Shown: positions 22,001 to 34,912, numbered from the stretch's first letter. The stretch is 64,000 nt of DNA from Trematomus loennbergii (GCA_012861695.1 JAAOOA010000016.1:23352494-23416493); one strand, 5' to 3'. Made by a program: numbers and translations. Notes: generated by a model not told the origin, from the letters alone.

Positions 22001-23900
22001 ACGTGCCATGTAATTTTAAGGTAGGCTAAATATAGTTTCCACGACCAAACATAAAAACATAAATGTTTGGAAATAAAAGTCTTACATGTTTTGTTTCTTT
22101 CATTGTTCTTTCTTTCTTTCTTTCTTTCTTGATAGTCATGTGTTTATTTGGTTTTGTATTTATCCAAGCATTTGTCATTTTTTGTTCTCAATATTCTTTA
22201 TCCACGACAGCAGTTATGGATTGGAAGAACGATTGACTTCCTTTATTCCTTATAAGGATGTCACAAGCAACACATCATTCTTGTCATGTTTATAAAGCCA
22301 CCCACCTTCCTGAAATTCCGCGCTGGCTTAGCTCAGTGGTTACTTCGAACAACAATTCTTCTCCAGAATTGATCGTTCTCTATCCCTTCGCGGGATCGAA
22401 CCACGGGCGCCGTCCAGTGTTTTCTGTCCCTCTGGTCACACATGCTGTAGTCATGTAAAGGATTCTCATAAATACCAACATTTTACTTTCAAAAACTGTC
22501 TCAGCTTGGACATTAAAATAGTAAATACTTGAATCAGTGAAGCAAAGTTGCTTTGAAAGAATATCTAATGTTGATGTTGATTTTGTTTCAGTAAATTCAA
22601 TTGTATTAAACTAAATAATTCCATACCGCGCCATGTCATTTTAAGGTAAATATAGTTTCCCACGGCCAAACATAGAACATACAGTTGACAAGAAAAGTCT
22701 TGCATGTTTTGTTTATTTCTTTCTTTCTCGATAGTCCATGTGTTTATTTGGTTTTGTATTTATTTTATCCAAGTTTGTCACTTTTTGTTCTCAATGTTCT
22801 TTATCCACGATAGCAGTTATTGACTGGAAGAAACATTAATTTCCTTTTATTCCATATGTCTCAAAGCAACACGTCATTCTTGTCATGTTTATAAAGCCAC
22901 CCACCTGCCTGAACATCTGCGCTGGCTTAGCTCAGTGGTTACTTCGAACAACAATTCATCTCCAGAATTCGATCGTCCTCTATCCCTTCGCGGGATCAAA
23001 CCACGGGCGCAGTCCAGGTTTTCTGTCCCTCTGGTCACACATGTTGTCGTCATGTAAAGGATTCTCATAAATACCACATCTTACTTTCAAAACTGTCTCA
23101 GTTTGGACATTCAATAGTAAATACTTGAATCAGTGAAGCAAGTTGCTTTGAAAGAATATCTAATGTCGATGTTGATTTTGTTCGGTAATTAAACTAATTC
23201 ATTCCATAACGTGCCATGTAATTTTAGGCTAAATATAGTTTCCCATGACCAAACATAAAAACATAAATGTTTGGAAAGAAAAGTCTTGCATGTTTTGTTT
23301 CTTTCTTTCTTCTTTCTTGATAGTCATGTGTTTATTTGGTTTTGTATTTTATCCAAGCATTTGTCATTTGTGTTCTCAATGTTCTTTATCCACGATTGCA
23401 TTTATGGAATGGAAGAACGATTAATCCTTTTATTCCATATGTCTCAAAGCAACATGTCATTCTTGTCATGTTTATAAAGCCACCCACCTGCCCGAACATC
23501 CGCTCTGGCTTAGCTCAGGGTTACTTCGAACAACAATTCTTCTCCAGAATTCGATCGTTCTCTACCCTTCGCGGAATCAAACCACGGGCGCAGTCCTGTG
23601 TTTTCTGTCCCTCTGGTCTGACATGCTGTAGTCATGTAAAGGATTCTCATTCTCAGTTTGTTTTGTTTTGCATTTATTCTGCATGCATTTGTCATATTTA
23701 GTAGGCCTATCCATATTCTTTATCCACAATGCATTTATGGACTGGAATAAAGATTAATTTCCTTTTATTCCTTATATGTCTCAAAGCAACACGTCATTCT
23801 TGTCATGTTTATAAAGCCACCCACCTGCCTGAACATCCGCGCTGGCTTAGCTCAGTGGTTTACTTCGAACAACAATTCATCTCCAGAATTCGATCGTTCT
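16039..23900 (+). repeat. tRNA-like higher-order satellite array, main block
   Basis: Fifteen monomers follow one another up to the N gap. Their box A-like TAGCTCAGTGG/TTAGCTCAG words start at 16496, 17077, 17416, 18031, 18635, 18974, 19583, 20182, 20772, 21379, 21716, 22329, 22928, 23511 and 23848. Successive spacings are 581, 339, 615, 604, 339, 609, 599, 590, 607, 337, 613, 599, 583 and 337 bp. Long monomers hold, in order, a tRNA-like segment, an AT-rich stretch with CAGTGAAGCAAAGTTGC, a (TTTC)n run followed by TTGATAGTCATGTG, and a TTCTTTATCCACGA block before the next segment. Short monomers of about 338 bp lack about 265 bp of the middle. The order of monomer types recurs about every 2.13 kb, so this is a higher-order repeat. 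No protein is encoded; recurrent open frames here are by-products of the repetition. Confidence 0.93.
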
Positions 23901-24000
23901 NNNNNNNNNNNNNNNNNNNNNNNNNNNNNNNNNNNNNNNNNNNNNNNNNNNNNNNNNNNNNNNNNNNNNNNNNNNNNNNNNNNNNNNNNNNNNNNNNNNN
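23901..24000. other. Assembly gap (100 N)
   Basis: Exactly 100 N interrupt the sequence in the middle of a tRNA-like segment of the satellite. A round 100 is a conventional placeholder, so the true distance is unknown and more satellite may be missing. Confidence 0.99.
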
Positions 24001-24144
24001 AAATTGTCAACGGGGGGGGGGTGGGTGTTAGTGTGACTTATCCGACGGCCCACTTCGATACCACTAGTAAATTGTCAATGGGGGGTGGGGGCCCGCTTCG
24101 GTACCGGCCCCATCGGATTCGTCCCGATGGCCAGTCCGCCACTG
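24001..24144. mobile_element. hAT-like element terminus
   Basis: The sequence ends with CCATCGG...GGCCAGTCCGCCACTG, the complement of a CAGTGGCGGACTGG terminus of hAT type. The left part is lost in the gap. Confidence 0.55.
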
Positions 24145-24637
24145 CTATATGACAAAACTACAATCGAGGTGTTTCAGGCAGGGGGGACGTTTGTGGGAGA
24201 GAAACTCCCTCTGTAGGGAACTTTGGGATTTTATCCTTTGCAGACAGTTTACATGCACAACAACCTACAACACACTACACGAAAGAGAAAACCCCAAAAA
24301 GCATAAAATGACCCCTATAATAATTATTTTGCCAACCTAAAGTTTCATTTTAAATTAGAAGGGCAATCGGATCGGCTCAGAATGTTAATTTTATCCTTGG
24401 CCCACGCTAAAACCTTTACCAAGTTGGGCCATTAGTTTCTCCATCTCCTTCTGAAAGCCATGCAAGCCAACCGACAAACTGAACCGAAAATATTACCTTC
24501 CTGTCTCTGCTATGCTTTGGCATTCAAGCTAGAATGGCAGGAGATCAGGTCTGGCTGCTGTATTGGATCAGGCAGACGTTGGTGGTCCGACTCCCCAAAG
24601 AGCTGCATTAAATGGTTTTCAGTAACCAGGCCACACA

Positions 24638-24899
<262 letters not shown>

Positions 24900-25396
24900 T
24901 CAGAACTGCAAGGAGCAGAACAGCAGTTAATCAGGGTCGGATACAGACCGGGTTCAGCCTCTTCCTCAAGGACACTTCAGCAGGGAGGGTCTTTGCTGGA
25001 AAAGGGTCTTGAACCTGCGTCTTCCAGTTAAAGGATGCCTTTCTCTTTTACTGTGCCCCCCCTGCTCCCAGCTGCACAACGTGTCCAGAGTGGGAGGGGA
25101 CGGACAGGAAGTGAAGTGACCTCAAAAGAGCAAATCAGAAGCCGTAAGAGGAGACGAGAGAGCAGCAGAGGTGATGGGAGCAGCGCAGAGAGACCCAGCG
25201 CTCCCTGTCTGTCTGCCTGCTGCTGCTCGCACATCTGTTGCACCATCTGGATCCCCCCCCCCTCAAACCCACCACCCACCCTCAACCCCTCCCTCCCCTG
25301 CCCTATCTTTTTATTTACCTGTGGTTCCCTTCAACAACCAAGGGAGCCTGCTGGTACGCAGAACAAAGATGGAGGGTACAGAGGGAGGAATAGATG

Positions 25397-25419
25397 GAGG
25401 GAGGGGGGGGGGGGGGGGG
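25397..25419 (+). repeat. Poly-G run
   Basis: A GGGAGG start passes into about 18 consecutive G. The length is unreliable in any sequencing technology. Confidence 0.9.
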
Positions 25420-27084
25420 TAAACAAAGGGTTTGTTTCTGGCGCATGTCGGCAGCACACATGTTGTCTAAAGAGAGCTGACATCAGAGCACAGCAGGAAA
25501 CTGTGGACGGGGAGGGGATGGAGGGGTGGACGTCCTTTTAGTCGCTCGCATCACTTCCTCTCCCCGTGCTGCCCAACAGACGAGCTGGATAATTAGCTTT
25601 CCCGCTCTCCAAATCCCGCCTCTCTGTCCGTCCGTTTGTCCTTCCATGCATCCGTCCCCCCCCCCCCCCTTTCTCTTCTTCTTCACTCCTTCCCACCTTT
25701 TTTCTGTGTCTTTTTTTCATAAATGTGTACAGAGCAGCCTCTAGATGATATCAGATATTTGTTTCTCTCTCTCCCTCCCTGCATGCCACGCTTCTTCTCT
25801 CCATCCCTCCCTCCCTCCCTAATTTTTTTTCTCTGTTTGTTTCCAGTGCCAGTTCTGCTGTGTTTCTGTGTCCCAGGGTTCTTTTTGGCCTACGCATGGA
25901 CAGACGCATTCAAAGCCTGTTCAGCTAATTAGCATTCTTCATGCAACTTTTCCAGCACTGACCAAACTTTGTTGAGTGTACTGTACGTGTGTGTGTGTCT
26001 CCGAGTTTGAGTCGTTTAGTTTCACGCTCTGCGGCGTCCAATTTCTGCCCTGCATGCATCTTCTGTGGCAGGCATCTGGGGACAGACGCTGGGAAAGGTC
26101 AGCGGGGTTACCTCACATGTGCAGTTAATAATATAACGTGAAACATCAGAAGAAACCGGCCTCTCCTTGTCGTAATTTCTCCCTTTTATAATACTGTTTT
26201 TAATAGCATGTATGTTGCACATAGAGCATGAAAAAGAATGACGTTTAGTGTAGCGTCAAATTTCAGCCTTCAGTATAAAGTAAGTATCAAACGTAGGAAT
26301 TTCTCATCATGGCTATTCCACTACTTTTTCCCCCGCTTCCTTTTCCTTACCCCCACCCTGATTATTTTCTGCTGTATGCAAAAAAGCAACTCTTCACAAG
26401 TGTGAGCTACTTTTCAAAGACTATGAGTCCTTGGTGTTTTTGGTTTGGGTTGACTGTAACAGAATGCAGGAGCAGGTGGATCATTCCCTCAATCCAAACG
26501 GCAGCCATTGTTATTTTTAAAAGAGCAGACATATGTTGGAGAGCTGAACGTGGATCATTTCAAAGGAATGATGAAAGCCCAGTGTTGGATTGTTCAGAAA
26601 GAGGCCCCCATGAGTGGATGAGGACGTGGCAGGAAGGGTGGAAAGGAGAAAAAAGCGCTTTCAAACAACAATCCCCTCTCTTTCTCCATCTCATTTTACC
26701 CTTCTCACTAAACTCTTTATTTTCCCATCCTCTGTTCTCTGTGTTTGTGCTCTGTACGTCCCGCCTGTTGTTTTGATTTTAATGTGAATGTCGACCAAAG
26801 CATTTTTGGGAATACATTCAAAGAGACATATGTATCTCACTTTTGCTGCAGTGTTTGTTACACTATTTTAATTGTGCAGTTTTGTCCGTAGTGTCGATGT
26901 TCTCCTCTGGCTGTTTGCTCAGTCTGTTAATGGAAATGTATTGTTGGCGATAATTAACTATCCTTTGAGTTATGTTTTTACTAACTTTTATTATTATACA
27001 GTACATCAGGTAGTTGTATTGAATCATACTAGCATTACTGATTAGATCCACAATGTATTTTTCTTCTTTATAAATTGTAACTTC

Positions 27085-27167
27085 AGTTACTCCAGGGAGA
27101 ATGTCCCTGTAATTGGTAATTGTAAGTCTTTGGATAAAAGCGTCAGCTAAATGAAATGTAATGTAAC
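27085..27167 (+). mobile_element. Retroposon 3' tail fragment
   Basis: The words CTTTGGATAAAAGCGTCAGC and TAAATGAAATGTAATG form a 3' tail commonly seen on fish LINEs and SINEs. Only the tail is present. The MITE at 27168 begins directly after it. Confidence 0.6.
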
Positions 27168-27660
27168 TTAAAGGGGACCTATCATGCAAAATGCGCTTTT
27201 GTACATCTTTTATACATGAATATGTGTCCCCGGTGTTCCAGGGAACTCACCAAGTGTCAGAAAACACAACCCTCTCTATTTTCCTCCATACCAAATCTCT
27301 AAAAAAGGGGCTGCAACGGATCTGATAAACTGATCCAGATTTGAACACTGTCCTGACGTCAGGACGGTGGCGCTACGGCTATTGGGCCAACTCCACCAAT
27401 CAGGAGGAGACAGCCACGGCCATTGCCGTTCGAAAGCGCTGGAGACGCTGTAGTACATATGCCAGGCCAGTAGATGGTGCTGTTCTCACAGAATCAGCCC
27501 TTGCAAAAACAGAGCTAAAAAATGTCAAATTGAGCAAAATCAGGCATGGCTAAAATGCATGATCTGTTTGGTATTTTGAAAAAAAAAAGTATAAATATGC
27601 CTTATATAGGTATGGTCCTACACTATATTATTCAAATATAGCATGATAGGTCCACTTTAA
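27168..27660. mobile_element. TTAA-flanked MITE, copy 2
   Basis: This is a 493-bp element with TTAAAGGGGACCTATCATGC at the left and the complement of TTAAAGTGGACCTATCATGC at the right. It has the same ends and terminal blocks as the interrupted copy at 9811-11814. TTAA at both borders suggests piggyBac-type target choice. No frame of its own is convincing. Confidence 0.78.
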
Positions 27661-28115
27661 ATGAAAATAAATAAATTCTAAGGAAATTCAATTTTCGTAT
27701 TCTATCCATTTTTAAATCAGACGTACGTTTAACCGCAGCTTGAGCTTGTTGTTCACTAAGCTTGTTTGATCTGTGAATTTGAAAGAAAGAAGCTTTTTGA
27801 CGTTTTTTTAAATAGTTTTTTCTATAAAATACGCATATCATTTTAAAGCATTATTTAATAGTGTTCACTTTGTATTCAATGCACAGCATCAGAAAACCTT
27901 GCATTGACTCAAAATGTGTCTCATGCTACAGTAGTCAGGTAATATTCATTTGTTCCTGTCGATTTTTTATTGAGCGTGTGGACTGTAAAGTAAAGTGTGT
28001 AAATGAAGTGATGCGTTGCATGAATCAGTGTCTGTGCGGCCAGGATCTCTGACTCAAAGTCACCCACTATAGTTGACCTCACAATAACCAACAACTTTCC
28101 CATGATCCCTTGCAG

Positions 28116-28224
28116 TTGGAGAACTGGATGGGCTGCTGAGTTCCCAGAATTCCCTGATCAGGAAGCTGAAGGACGAGTGCTGCTCGCTGGGAGTCAAACT
28201 GGAAGAGCTGACAGAAAACAGCCG
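28116..28224 (+). CDS. sdccag8: SDCCAG8 coding exon (antepenultimate of those expected)
   Basis: SDCCAG8 is a coiled-coil protein of centrosomes and the ciliary base region. This 109-bp exon encodes 'GELDGLLSSQNSLIRKLKDE' followed by 'CCSLGVKLEELTENSR', heptad-like and similar to the vertebrate SDCCAG8 segment with a conserved Cys-Cys pair. The acceptor is CCCTTGCAG and the donor is GTCAGT. The exon opens with two bases of a split codon and ends with two bases (CG) that the first base of the 29944 exon completes to Arg. Upstream exons lie left of the window or beyond the satellite and gap. The gene runs convergent with AKT3, as in other vertebrates. Assignment rests on recalled similarity across three successive exons, and the order is right. 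Confidence 0.85.
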
Positions 28225-29943
28225 GTCAGTATTTTGTCTTTCGGGCCATTTCCTCTTTGTTTGAACATCCATTTACTCACTTTTAGTTTTAGTCAAATGT
28301 ATAAGCAACATTTCATTTAAGTTTCTAAAAGGACTTGAGCTTTGTTATATATTATATTGTTGTGTCTGTCATTTATATCACTTTTAAACAACAGTCCATT
28401 GACTTTTAATCAAGTTTTAAGTTTTATTTTAACTACATATTTTGACCTATTCGAATATCTTATCATGGGACATCTGGTTCTCAAGTAAAAGGCTGAGCAA
28501 ACGTTATCTTGAAATTGAATCTGCTTTATTCAGATTTTACTGATCCGTTCGATAAGTTTCGAAGAGGAGGAGACCTGCAGATAATTTCAGCTTCTGGTAA
28601 AAGCCACTGGAACAATTAAGAAATACTAACCTGTGGAAGCTGCATGATTGTAATGTGTGTAATGAGACAACATCTCCCATGATCCCACGCTACTTCACAG
28701 GGTAATCAAAATCTGCGTTTGGTCATTGTTTTGATTAAGCCTGTATTTTTCCCATTAATTATTCACCCGCTCGGCTGTTTATCCTCGTTTCTGTTGGACA
28801 TCCATGTCATTATTTCATGAGGCATCATCTATGCAGGCTGTTTGGACAGAGCATGTCAACATGTTACACACTGCTCTGCAGTCTGACCTGTTTTCTTGTT
28901 AACCTGATGCTACAGTAGTCACAGCAGGCCTGCACAGCTCTCCATCTGGGCTGCCTGTGTGTGTGTTCGTGTACTCGGGTGTGTGTCTGTGTGTGTGTGA
29001 GAGTGACCCTGGGCCCAGTGTCCTGTCAGCTGTTGGAGCTGTGCTGCACATTAGTCACATGACAGCTCCCAATCTGGCCCTGCCAGACCGCACTGTCCTG
29101 AGAACCCTGTGTATTTGTTATGAGTGGACATCAATACTAAATACACGAACAAGCACACAGTAATAACTGCCACCTTGAATGTGTTTTTTATGATAGGAAC
29201 TTGCATACATGCTGACACACTGGCATGAAGGCTCATAGCCTACATCTGCTGTATGTGTGTGTTCTGTAGTTTAGCAGCAGTGTGGTGTTGGTGTGTTTTG
29301 TGCTTCAGGCTGTTTGAGCTCCTGGAGTCCAAGCCCAGTGTAGCGGTTAAAGTCCTGCTGGACGGCCCCACTCGGGCTAAGAGAGGTTACAACAAGAGAC
29401 AGCAAGAGGAGGATACTGACAAATGGTGTTCAGTTGTTAGTCTGACTCTGAGCAGTTATCAGATCATGCTCCTGTGTTTGATGAATGGTAGACTGAAGGT
29501 ATCCGTTTGTAACTAGTGACCATGAACGTAAGCACTGTTCATTCTCGTGAGGCGGCACCCTGCATGCCGGCATGGCTTTTGCGACCGGAAATTCGTACAA
29601 CGCAGGTACTGGTAGTGCTGAAACCAGTTTATGAGTATTTGAAGGAGTTTTACAAACAAATCAGTAAAGACTCCAAACGAAAAACAACAGGCAGCTGAGA
29701 AACCAACTTGAATTTGTCAGATAGCTTTGCAGAACTGTTGTATTGGGCCGCGAAAGTGTAATTGGGAAAATAAATTGTGTAGAACAAGTAACTACAGAAG
29801 ATTTTAAAGATCTGAGGAGACAAGGGACTAACCTGTTTAGACTTATCTTGGCTGATTGTTTTGTTATTTATTATTATATCTATTTTATTGCATTTACATA
29901 ATTTCTCTATATTATGTCTTGATGTTTGTCTTTGTGTGTGCAG
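28225..29943 (+). other. SDCCAG8 intron (1.7 kb)
   Basis: It runs from donor GTCAGT to acceptor TGTGTGCAG. It contains a possible cryptic exon at 29310-29430 that is not needed by the protein, and a dispersed repeat-like block at 28555-28720. Confidence 0.75.
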
Positions 29944-30075
29944 AGGGGATCTGGAGCAGCTGGCCCTGGAGAAGCAACACCTCGAGGAGTCCGTAAAGAG
30001 TCTGAGAGCTCGCTGCGCTGATATGGAGGATCAGTGTGTGCAGCACGGCCGCATGCACCAGCGCATGAAGCACAG
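29944..30075 (+). CDS. sdccag8: SDCCAG8 coding exon
   Basis: This 132-bp exon encodes 'GDLEQLALEKQHLEESVKSL', then 'RARCADMEDQCVQHGRMHQ' and 'RMKH'. The stretch EDQCVQHGRMH is closely similar to the strongly conserved QCVQHGR motif near the C-terminus of vertebrate SDCCAG8. The acceptor is TGTGTGCAG and the donor is GTACGC. It joins the 28116 exon in phase and ends with AG, which the next exon completes to Arg. Composition is Glu, Leu, Gln and Lys rich, as expected of coiled coil. A 1.7-kb intron precedes it and a 16.5-kb intron follows. Confidence 0.9.
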
Positions 30076-32721
30076 GTACGCCAACACACACACAAATACA
30101 CACCCTTTATTCATCCTATATCTGATTTCATAAGGGGTAATGTTTTCTTTTTTAGGTAATGGTTTTGTTGTTTAATTTTAATTAAATTGTAGAACTATGA
30201 AAAGTTATGTTTTAAAATGAGTTATTTTTTCAACCCAAAAACCACTGCAGTTGCAGTATTTCAAAAAATAAGAAATAATTGAAGCTTTCTTCACAGTCTG
30301 TCCATCATGTGCACATCTAATGTTTAATCCTTATAGAAATAGTTTTGTTGGTGTCACAGTGGTTTTTGTGTCATCAGCAGTTTTCTTTCCTGCTGTCTGT
30401 GCAGAGGCAACATGTTCCAGTTAATCAGAAGGCAGATCAAACTGCTCTCTGATCAAAAATCTTTTTTTTTATACAATTTGCTGAAAATAAATAATATAGT
30501 CTAGTTATAATAGACTCACATGAATGTCTTCTGATGGTCCGCAGAAAACAGTTACGGCATTCACGTTTCCCACAAGTCATCTGATCAACAAGTATACGAA
30601 AAAAGGCGGATATTAGTTACTTATATATCGGATTAATCATTGATTTCTGCAATAATTCAGGTGACTGGGACATCAAAAAGACTACCTGATTGGGTTGTGA
30701 ACTGCAAACTGATTTGGAGTCAAAGTGAATTAAAGCTCATGTAGTCTTTGTAGCTCGATCTACAGTGTCATCACAGCTGAGTTTGTCCTTTTTTTAAACT
30801 TGATAAATGAGCAGTCTGACTACACTCCTTAATCACTCATTCAAAGTTGATGCTTTTTGCACTAGTTCCTGCTATTTTCTGATATTGTTTAGCACTTTGA
30901 GGACAATCTATAATGGTTACACCTTTTTGTAAAAAGTATTCGGTTTGATGCCTGATTAAAGCAAAAATACAATATTCCTAATACTGGTATATGGCTAATG
31001 AGAATATTCCTCCGTAACAAACCCAATGTGTGGTGTCCTGCGGCTAGGCCGTTTAAATTATGTAAAAGTACCTCCTATTTGACATGCATTCATGATGCTG
31101 TGGCGTAACCTCGTTTTCACTGTTCGGCAAGTTTTGCAAGACCGTATTTATCGGGCTATTCTTCTTGAATGGTTGTTCACAAGAATGAACCTCGATGCAA
31201 GAGGCTGTGTGCTGCGATCTAAAGTAAAAACCCCAATGAGACACATATTCTAAAAGCGCTGTCCGTCCAACAACTCCTCCTAAAACACAAAAATACTGGA
31301 GTCTTCTCATGTCGTAGTTGGAAAAAACTACATTCGGAGTAAGTTCTTATTTTGATTATTGATATGATTATACTGTTTACACAACTCTGATCTAATCCTG
31401 AAGATTACAATAGTATTAATGGTTTATTGGTCTGCATGTAAGCATGGTCAGTTACAAAAGGCAAAAAGTAAATATCAGGCTTTTCGTAGGATATAGGGAG
31501 AGATTCCGGAGATATTTACTTTGAGCTATAAGTGGCTCCATCTTTGGCTTATGCTACAGTTTCTGTACGTGTGTGTGATGCGGGGGTCTCTTCCCCTCTA
31601 AGTGTGGAGCCCAGTTGGTGTGTGTCTCCACAGGGCGCCTGGCATTCAGCCTGGCTCTCCCATTGTAGGCGAGTGTGTGTGGGTGTTGTTGCCCCACTCT
31701 GCAGGATCTCTACCCCAGAGCTCCGCCACCACCCAACTCCACCTTTCTTCTTACACACACACTCACCCTTTTCCTCCTGCTCCATCCCTGACACTACATA
31801 TTGTCTACCACCCACCGGTGTTAACCTGTCGACAGTGAGACGCTGCCAAAAAACAAAGTTTACCGAGTCACAGCTGTCTCCTGCCCGTGTGCGACTCTTT
31901 TTGTGTGTTTCATAGATAGAAAAACAATCTAAGTTGTCAAGAAGTGTGAAGTATGAATATTCTGTATGTTTCCGCGCATATGTTGTGGTGGTATTTTAAT
32001 GTGTGTGTGTGTATGGGTTGCTATTGCATGTTCTCAGGAGGTTTAGCAGAGTAGGAATCTGGCTGCCAAAAGTGGATTGGCTGGGAAGTTGGCACCTAAC
32101 TTCTCCCTTCTCCCAACTGAACCACGATAATCACTCTTGGCATTTATTGAGTTTTATTTTCTGCTTTGACACTCACTTGGTTGATGAATCCTCCTGATAT
32201 TTAGAACTCTCTAGAGTTCAGTTCTACATGAGGTCACTTTTTGCAGTGACTGAAAAGCCGCTTGACCACAATTTCTGTGTATGTTTTGGGAATGTAGTTA
32301 TTAGATTTGAGCCGTATTAGATGTATTTTTGCCGTTTATATATTTTATTGTATAGGGAAGAGACAGGAAGGACTTATGACTCACGTTTACGATGATCCAC
32401 ACCGCAGCTGGTACTCAGTAAGTGATTGTATTTATGGTACTGATCGTACTCCGGGGGCAAAACTTGAAAACATGCCACAAATATATTCTTAACACATCGC
32501 TTTTAGCTTAAACAAAAAAACAGATCCACAGTATTTATCAGGGCTTGATGGGAGTCATATCTTGCAATGATGAATGTCTGAATTAAGCCGTGGAGGCAGG
32601 GATTCACTCTGTGTGCATGCAGTTGTACTTCAGTCCCTCTACATGGTGCTGATGTCAAACTGAATAGCATACATGTACTTGTTATCTTCAGTATGTCTCG
32701 TCCATACATCGATATACCATC

Positions 32722-32880
32722 GTGGGTCCCTGCAGGCCCCGAGCGTTCCGTGGTGCCCCGCCACGCCGCTCGGGGGTTAAGGTGTACGTGTTAACAAGCT
32801 GGTGCAAGTGGGTTCAATATCCAGCGCCCCGCCCTCCTCACAGCCCCTCCATCGGCCTGCAATCTGTGCTGCGAAGAGCG
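32722..32880 (+). mobile_element. Possible tRNA-derived SINE remnant
   Basis: GGGTTAAGGTGTACG could be a decayed box A region, and GTGGGTTCAATATCC, 30 bases on, resembles box B. Both are on the plus strand. No tail or duplication was found. Confidence 0.3.
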
Positions 32881-33965
32881 GCAACAGCGCAACACGCACA
32901 AAACATTTGGAAAATCAGCTTGATTTATTTTTACATGGGCAAGCTGATTGCCAAACTACACAGGGGTTTTAGCACACAATGTTTTGCTGCACCACTTAAT
33001 TATTTATTTTGGGATGTCGGATGGTGTTTGTTTGTTTTTTTGCCCGGAAATAGAGCGGAGGGTGGAGGGATGGAGTTAGGGAAGATCTGAAGCCAGTTAC
33101 TGTTAATGATTCATTTTGATATCATGCTTTTTTATATAAGAAATCATATTATTAAATGTTACATTTTAATTTTACATGAAACTTGGAAGGTTTTCCAGCC
33201 CAGTTTTTATTTCAGTTCTTCAAGTCATCTTCAGATTCTGCATTTGATCTGTGAAATTGTACTTAGTTATAATGCAACATTTCTTGTGCTTCTTTCAAGC
33301 ATATCCAAAGAAAAATAATTATGGCTGATTTAAAATATTTCATCGCGATTCATCAAATGATAATCCATAGTTGATTGTAAATCTCACACATTTGTATCAA
33401 TACAAAATGATATATAAAAGGGATTTTTCAACTATTTTATAACCTTTAACTTGACAAATATGCTTGCTTTGTGCAAATGTATGTTTATTTATTATTGGAC
33501 ATTTCTCATTAAAAACAGGTCAAAATATTATTAGGGAGCTTCATAACACAGCATCAAAATGTACACTTTTTTTTCACGTACATTTTTACAGACCTAAAAA
33601 TATATCATCTCTTCACCTTGATTCTCAGTGAGGTCAGAATTAGTTCGTTAAAACAAATCAAATACATTTCATAATTCCCATCAACTAAATCACAGATTCA
33701 AAATGTTGGCCGATGGATGCGTGTGTTTTTTTACAAGTCATTAAAGCTTGAGATCTAAATCATAGCGTACAAGATCTGTTACAAAATGATGATTTGACTG
33801 GGCATTTTCACAGGGGTAAATTGGAAATCACAAAAGCAAAAGGTCACGTACCAATCAATGGACATGTCAGATCTTGCTAAGAACTGTGAAAATCAGCCTA
33901 ATGGTTTAATCATGAAATATTTCAGTTTTACAGCTCTGAAAATATTTCCGACTTTTTCAGCTTTT

Positions 33966-34090
33966 TAAACTTTCTCTCCTCTCCTCACCTCGCCCTCTTC
34001 TCTCCTTTCACTTCCTTTTCCTCTTCTCTTACTCTCCAACTTTCCTCCTCTCCTCCTTCTCCTCCTCCCCTCCGCTTTCTCCACGAAACA
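33966..34090. repeat. Polypyrimidine (CT-rich) tract
   Basis: About 120 bp is almost entirely C and T on the plus strand. Confidence 0.8.
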
Positions 34091-34269
34091 CCACGCAACC
34101 TTTTCTCACCCCACAGCTGCTCGCAGGCTGTTTCACCAATTATCACTATGCATGTACACACTGAGGTCACATACACACATCACCAACACACACACATAAG
34201 ACCAACATCACACCAACGTTTGCTTAACCACACATTGTGACAGCAGAGTGTGTTTGTCAGCCCTGGAAA

Positions 34270-34307
34270 TGTGTGTGTTGTGTGTGTGTGTGTGTGTGTG
34301 TGTGTGA
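34270..34307. repeat. (GT)n microsatellite
   Basis: About 18 GT units occur in the SDCCAG8 intron. Confidence 0.9.
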
Positions 34308-34507
34308 GCTCACTGTGCAGCCTTTAAGGAGCAGCAACATATACGCAGATGTGCCTGTAGATCCACAGGCTTCACTGGGCCATATGGCCTCCACCAAGAA
34401 AGATGGTGCGTGCGTCTGGAGGAGAGGAGGGAGGGATGGAGCGAAGGATGGAGGGCCATGTGTGGTATGAGCTGTGCAAGCAGTTGTTGAAGTATGTATG
34501 CCTGTGG

Positions 34508-34539
<32 letters not shown>

Positions 34540-34675
34540 GTGTTTGCACCAGAGGCTCCAGGAGATTGGTTAATGGAACAAATGGTCGCGGCGGGCCGGG
34601 GAAGAGGGAACAGGCTTGCTGCTACCGCGGGCGGACAGAGAGCCCCAGGCGAGGGCTGCTTCATCTGGGTTTCTG

Positions 34676-34757
<82 letters not shown>
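34676..34757. repeat. (CA)n microsatellite
   Basis: About 40 uninterrupted CA units. Confidence 0.95.
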
Positions 34758-34760
<3 letters not shown>

Positions 34761-34912
34761 CTGTCATACCCTTATCCTCACCCCCCACCCCGAAACACAG
34801 AGTATGCTGCCATGCCCCAGAAGCAAAAAGGACGCTCCTCACAAAACTTTTCATTTGCAAATTAAGTTGGCAGAGGCGAGGCAGAAGAAACAGGACAGCT
34901 TTCATTTGTCTC

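Larger units (their letters stand above)
24900..28115 (+). other. Intron sequence upstream of the first SDCCAG8 exon seen; no exon recognised
   Basis: No exon of SDCCAG8 or of any other gene could be recognised. The stretch contains a poly-G run at 25397-25419 and pyrimidine-rich tracts at 25640-25840 (CCCT and CT units). It also contains a SINE/LINE tail at 27085-27167 and a TTAA-flanked MITE at 27168-27660. Confidence 0.5.

Noticed and set aside
12017..23700. Recurring predicted peptide containing LSSVVTSNNNSSPEF
   Set aside because: It arises from the tRNA-like segment of each satellite monomer. Frames break at random between copies and none shows protein-level conservation.
12000..23900. 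Functional tRNA gene cluster
   Set aside because: The T-arm half is on the opposite strand to the D-arm half, so no copy can fold as a tRNA or have a normal internal promoter.
9378..23900. CRISPR-like array
   Set aside because: Repeat units are 338-615 bp with no short unique spacers, and the DNA is vertebrate.
25035..25541. 168-residue plus-strand frame upstream of SDCCAG8
   Set aside because: It is Pro/Gly rich because of poly-C and poly-G tracts, with no splice sites matching the phase required by the next exon.
26309..26776. 155-residue plus-strand frame starting MAIPLLFPPLP
   Set aside because: No homology recognised, no splice context, and it lies in intron sequence with CT-rich stretches.
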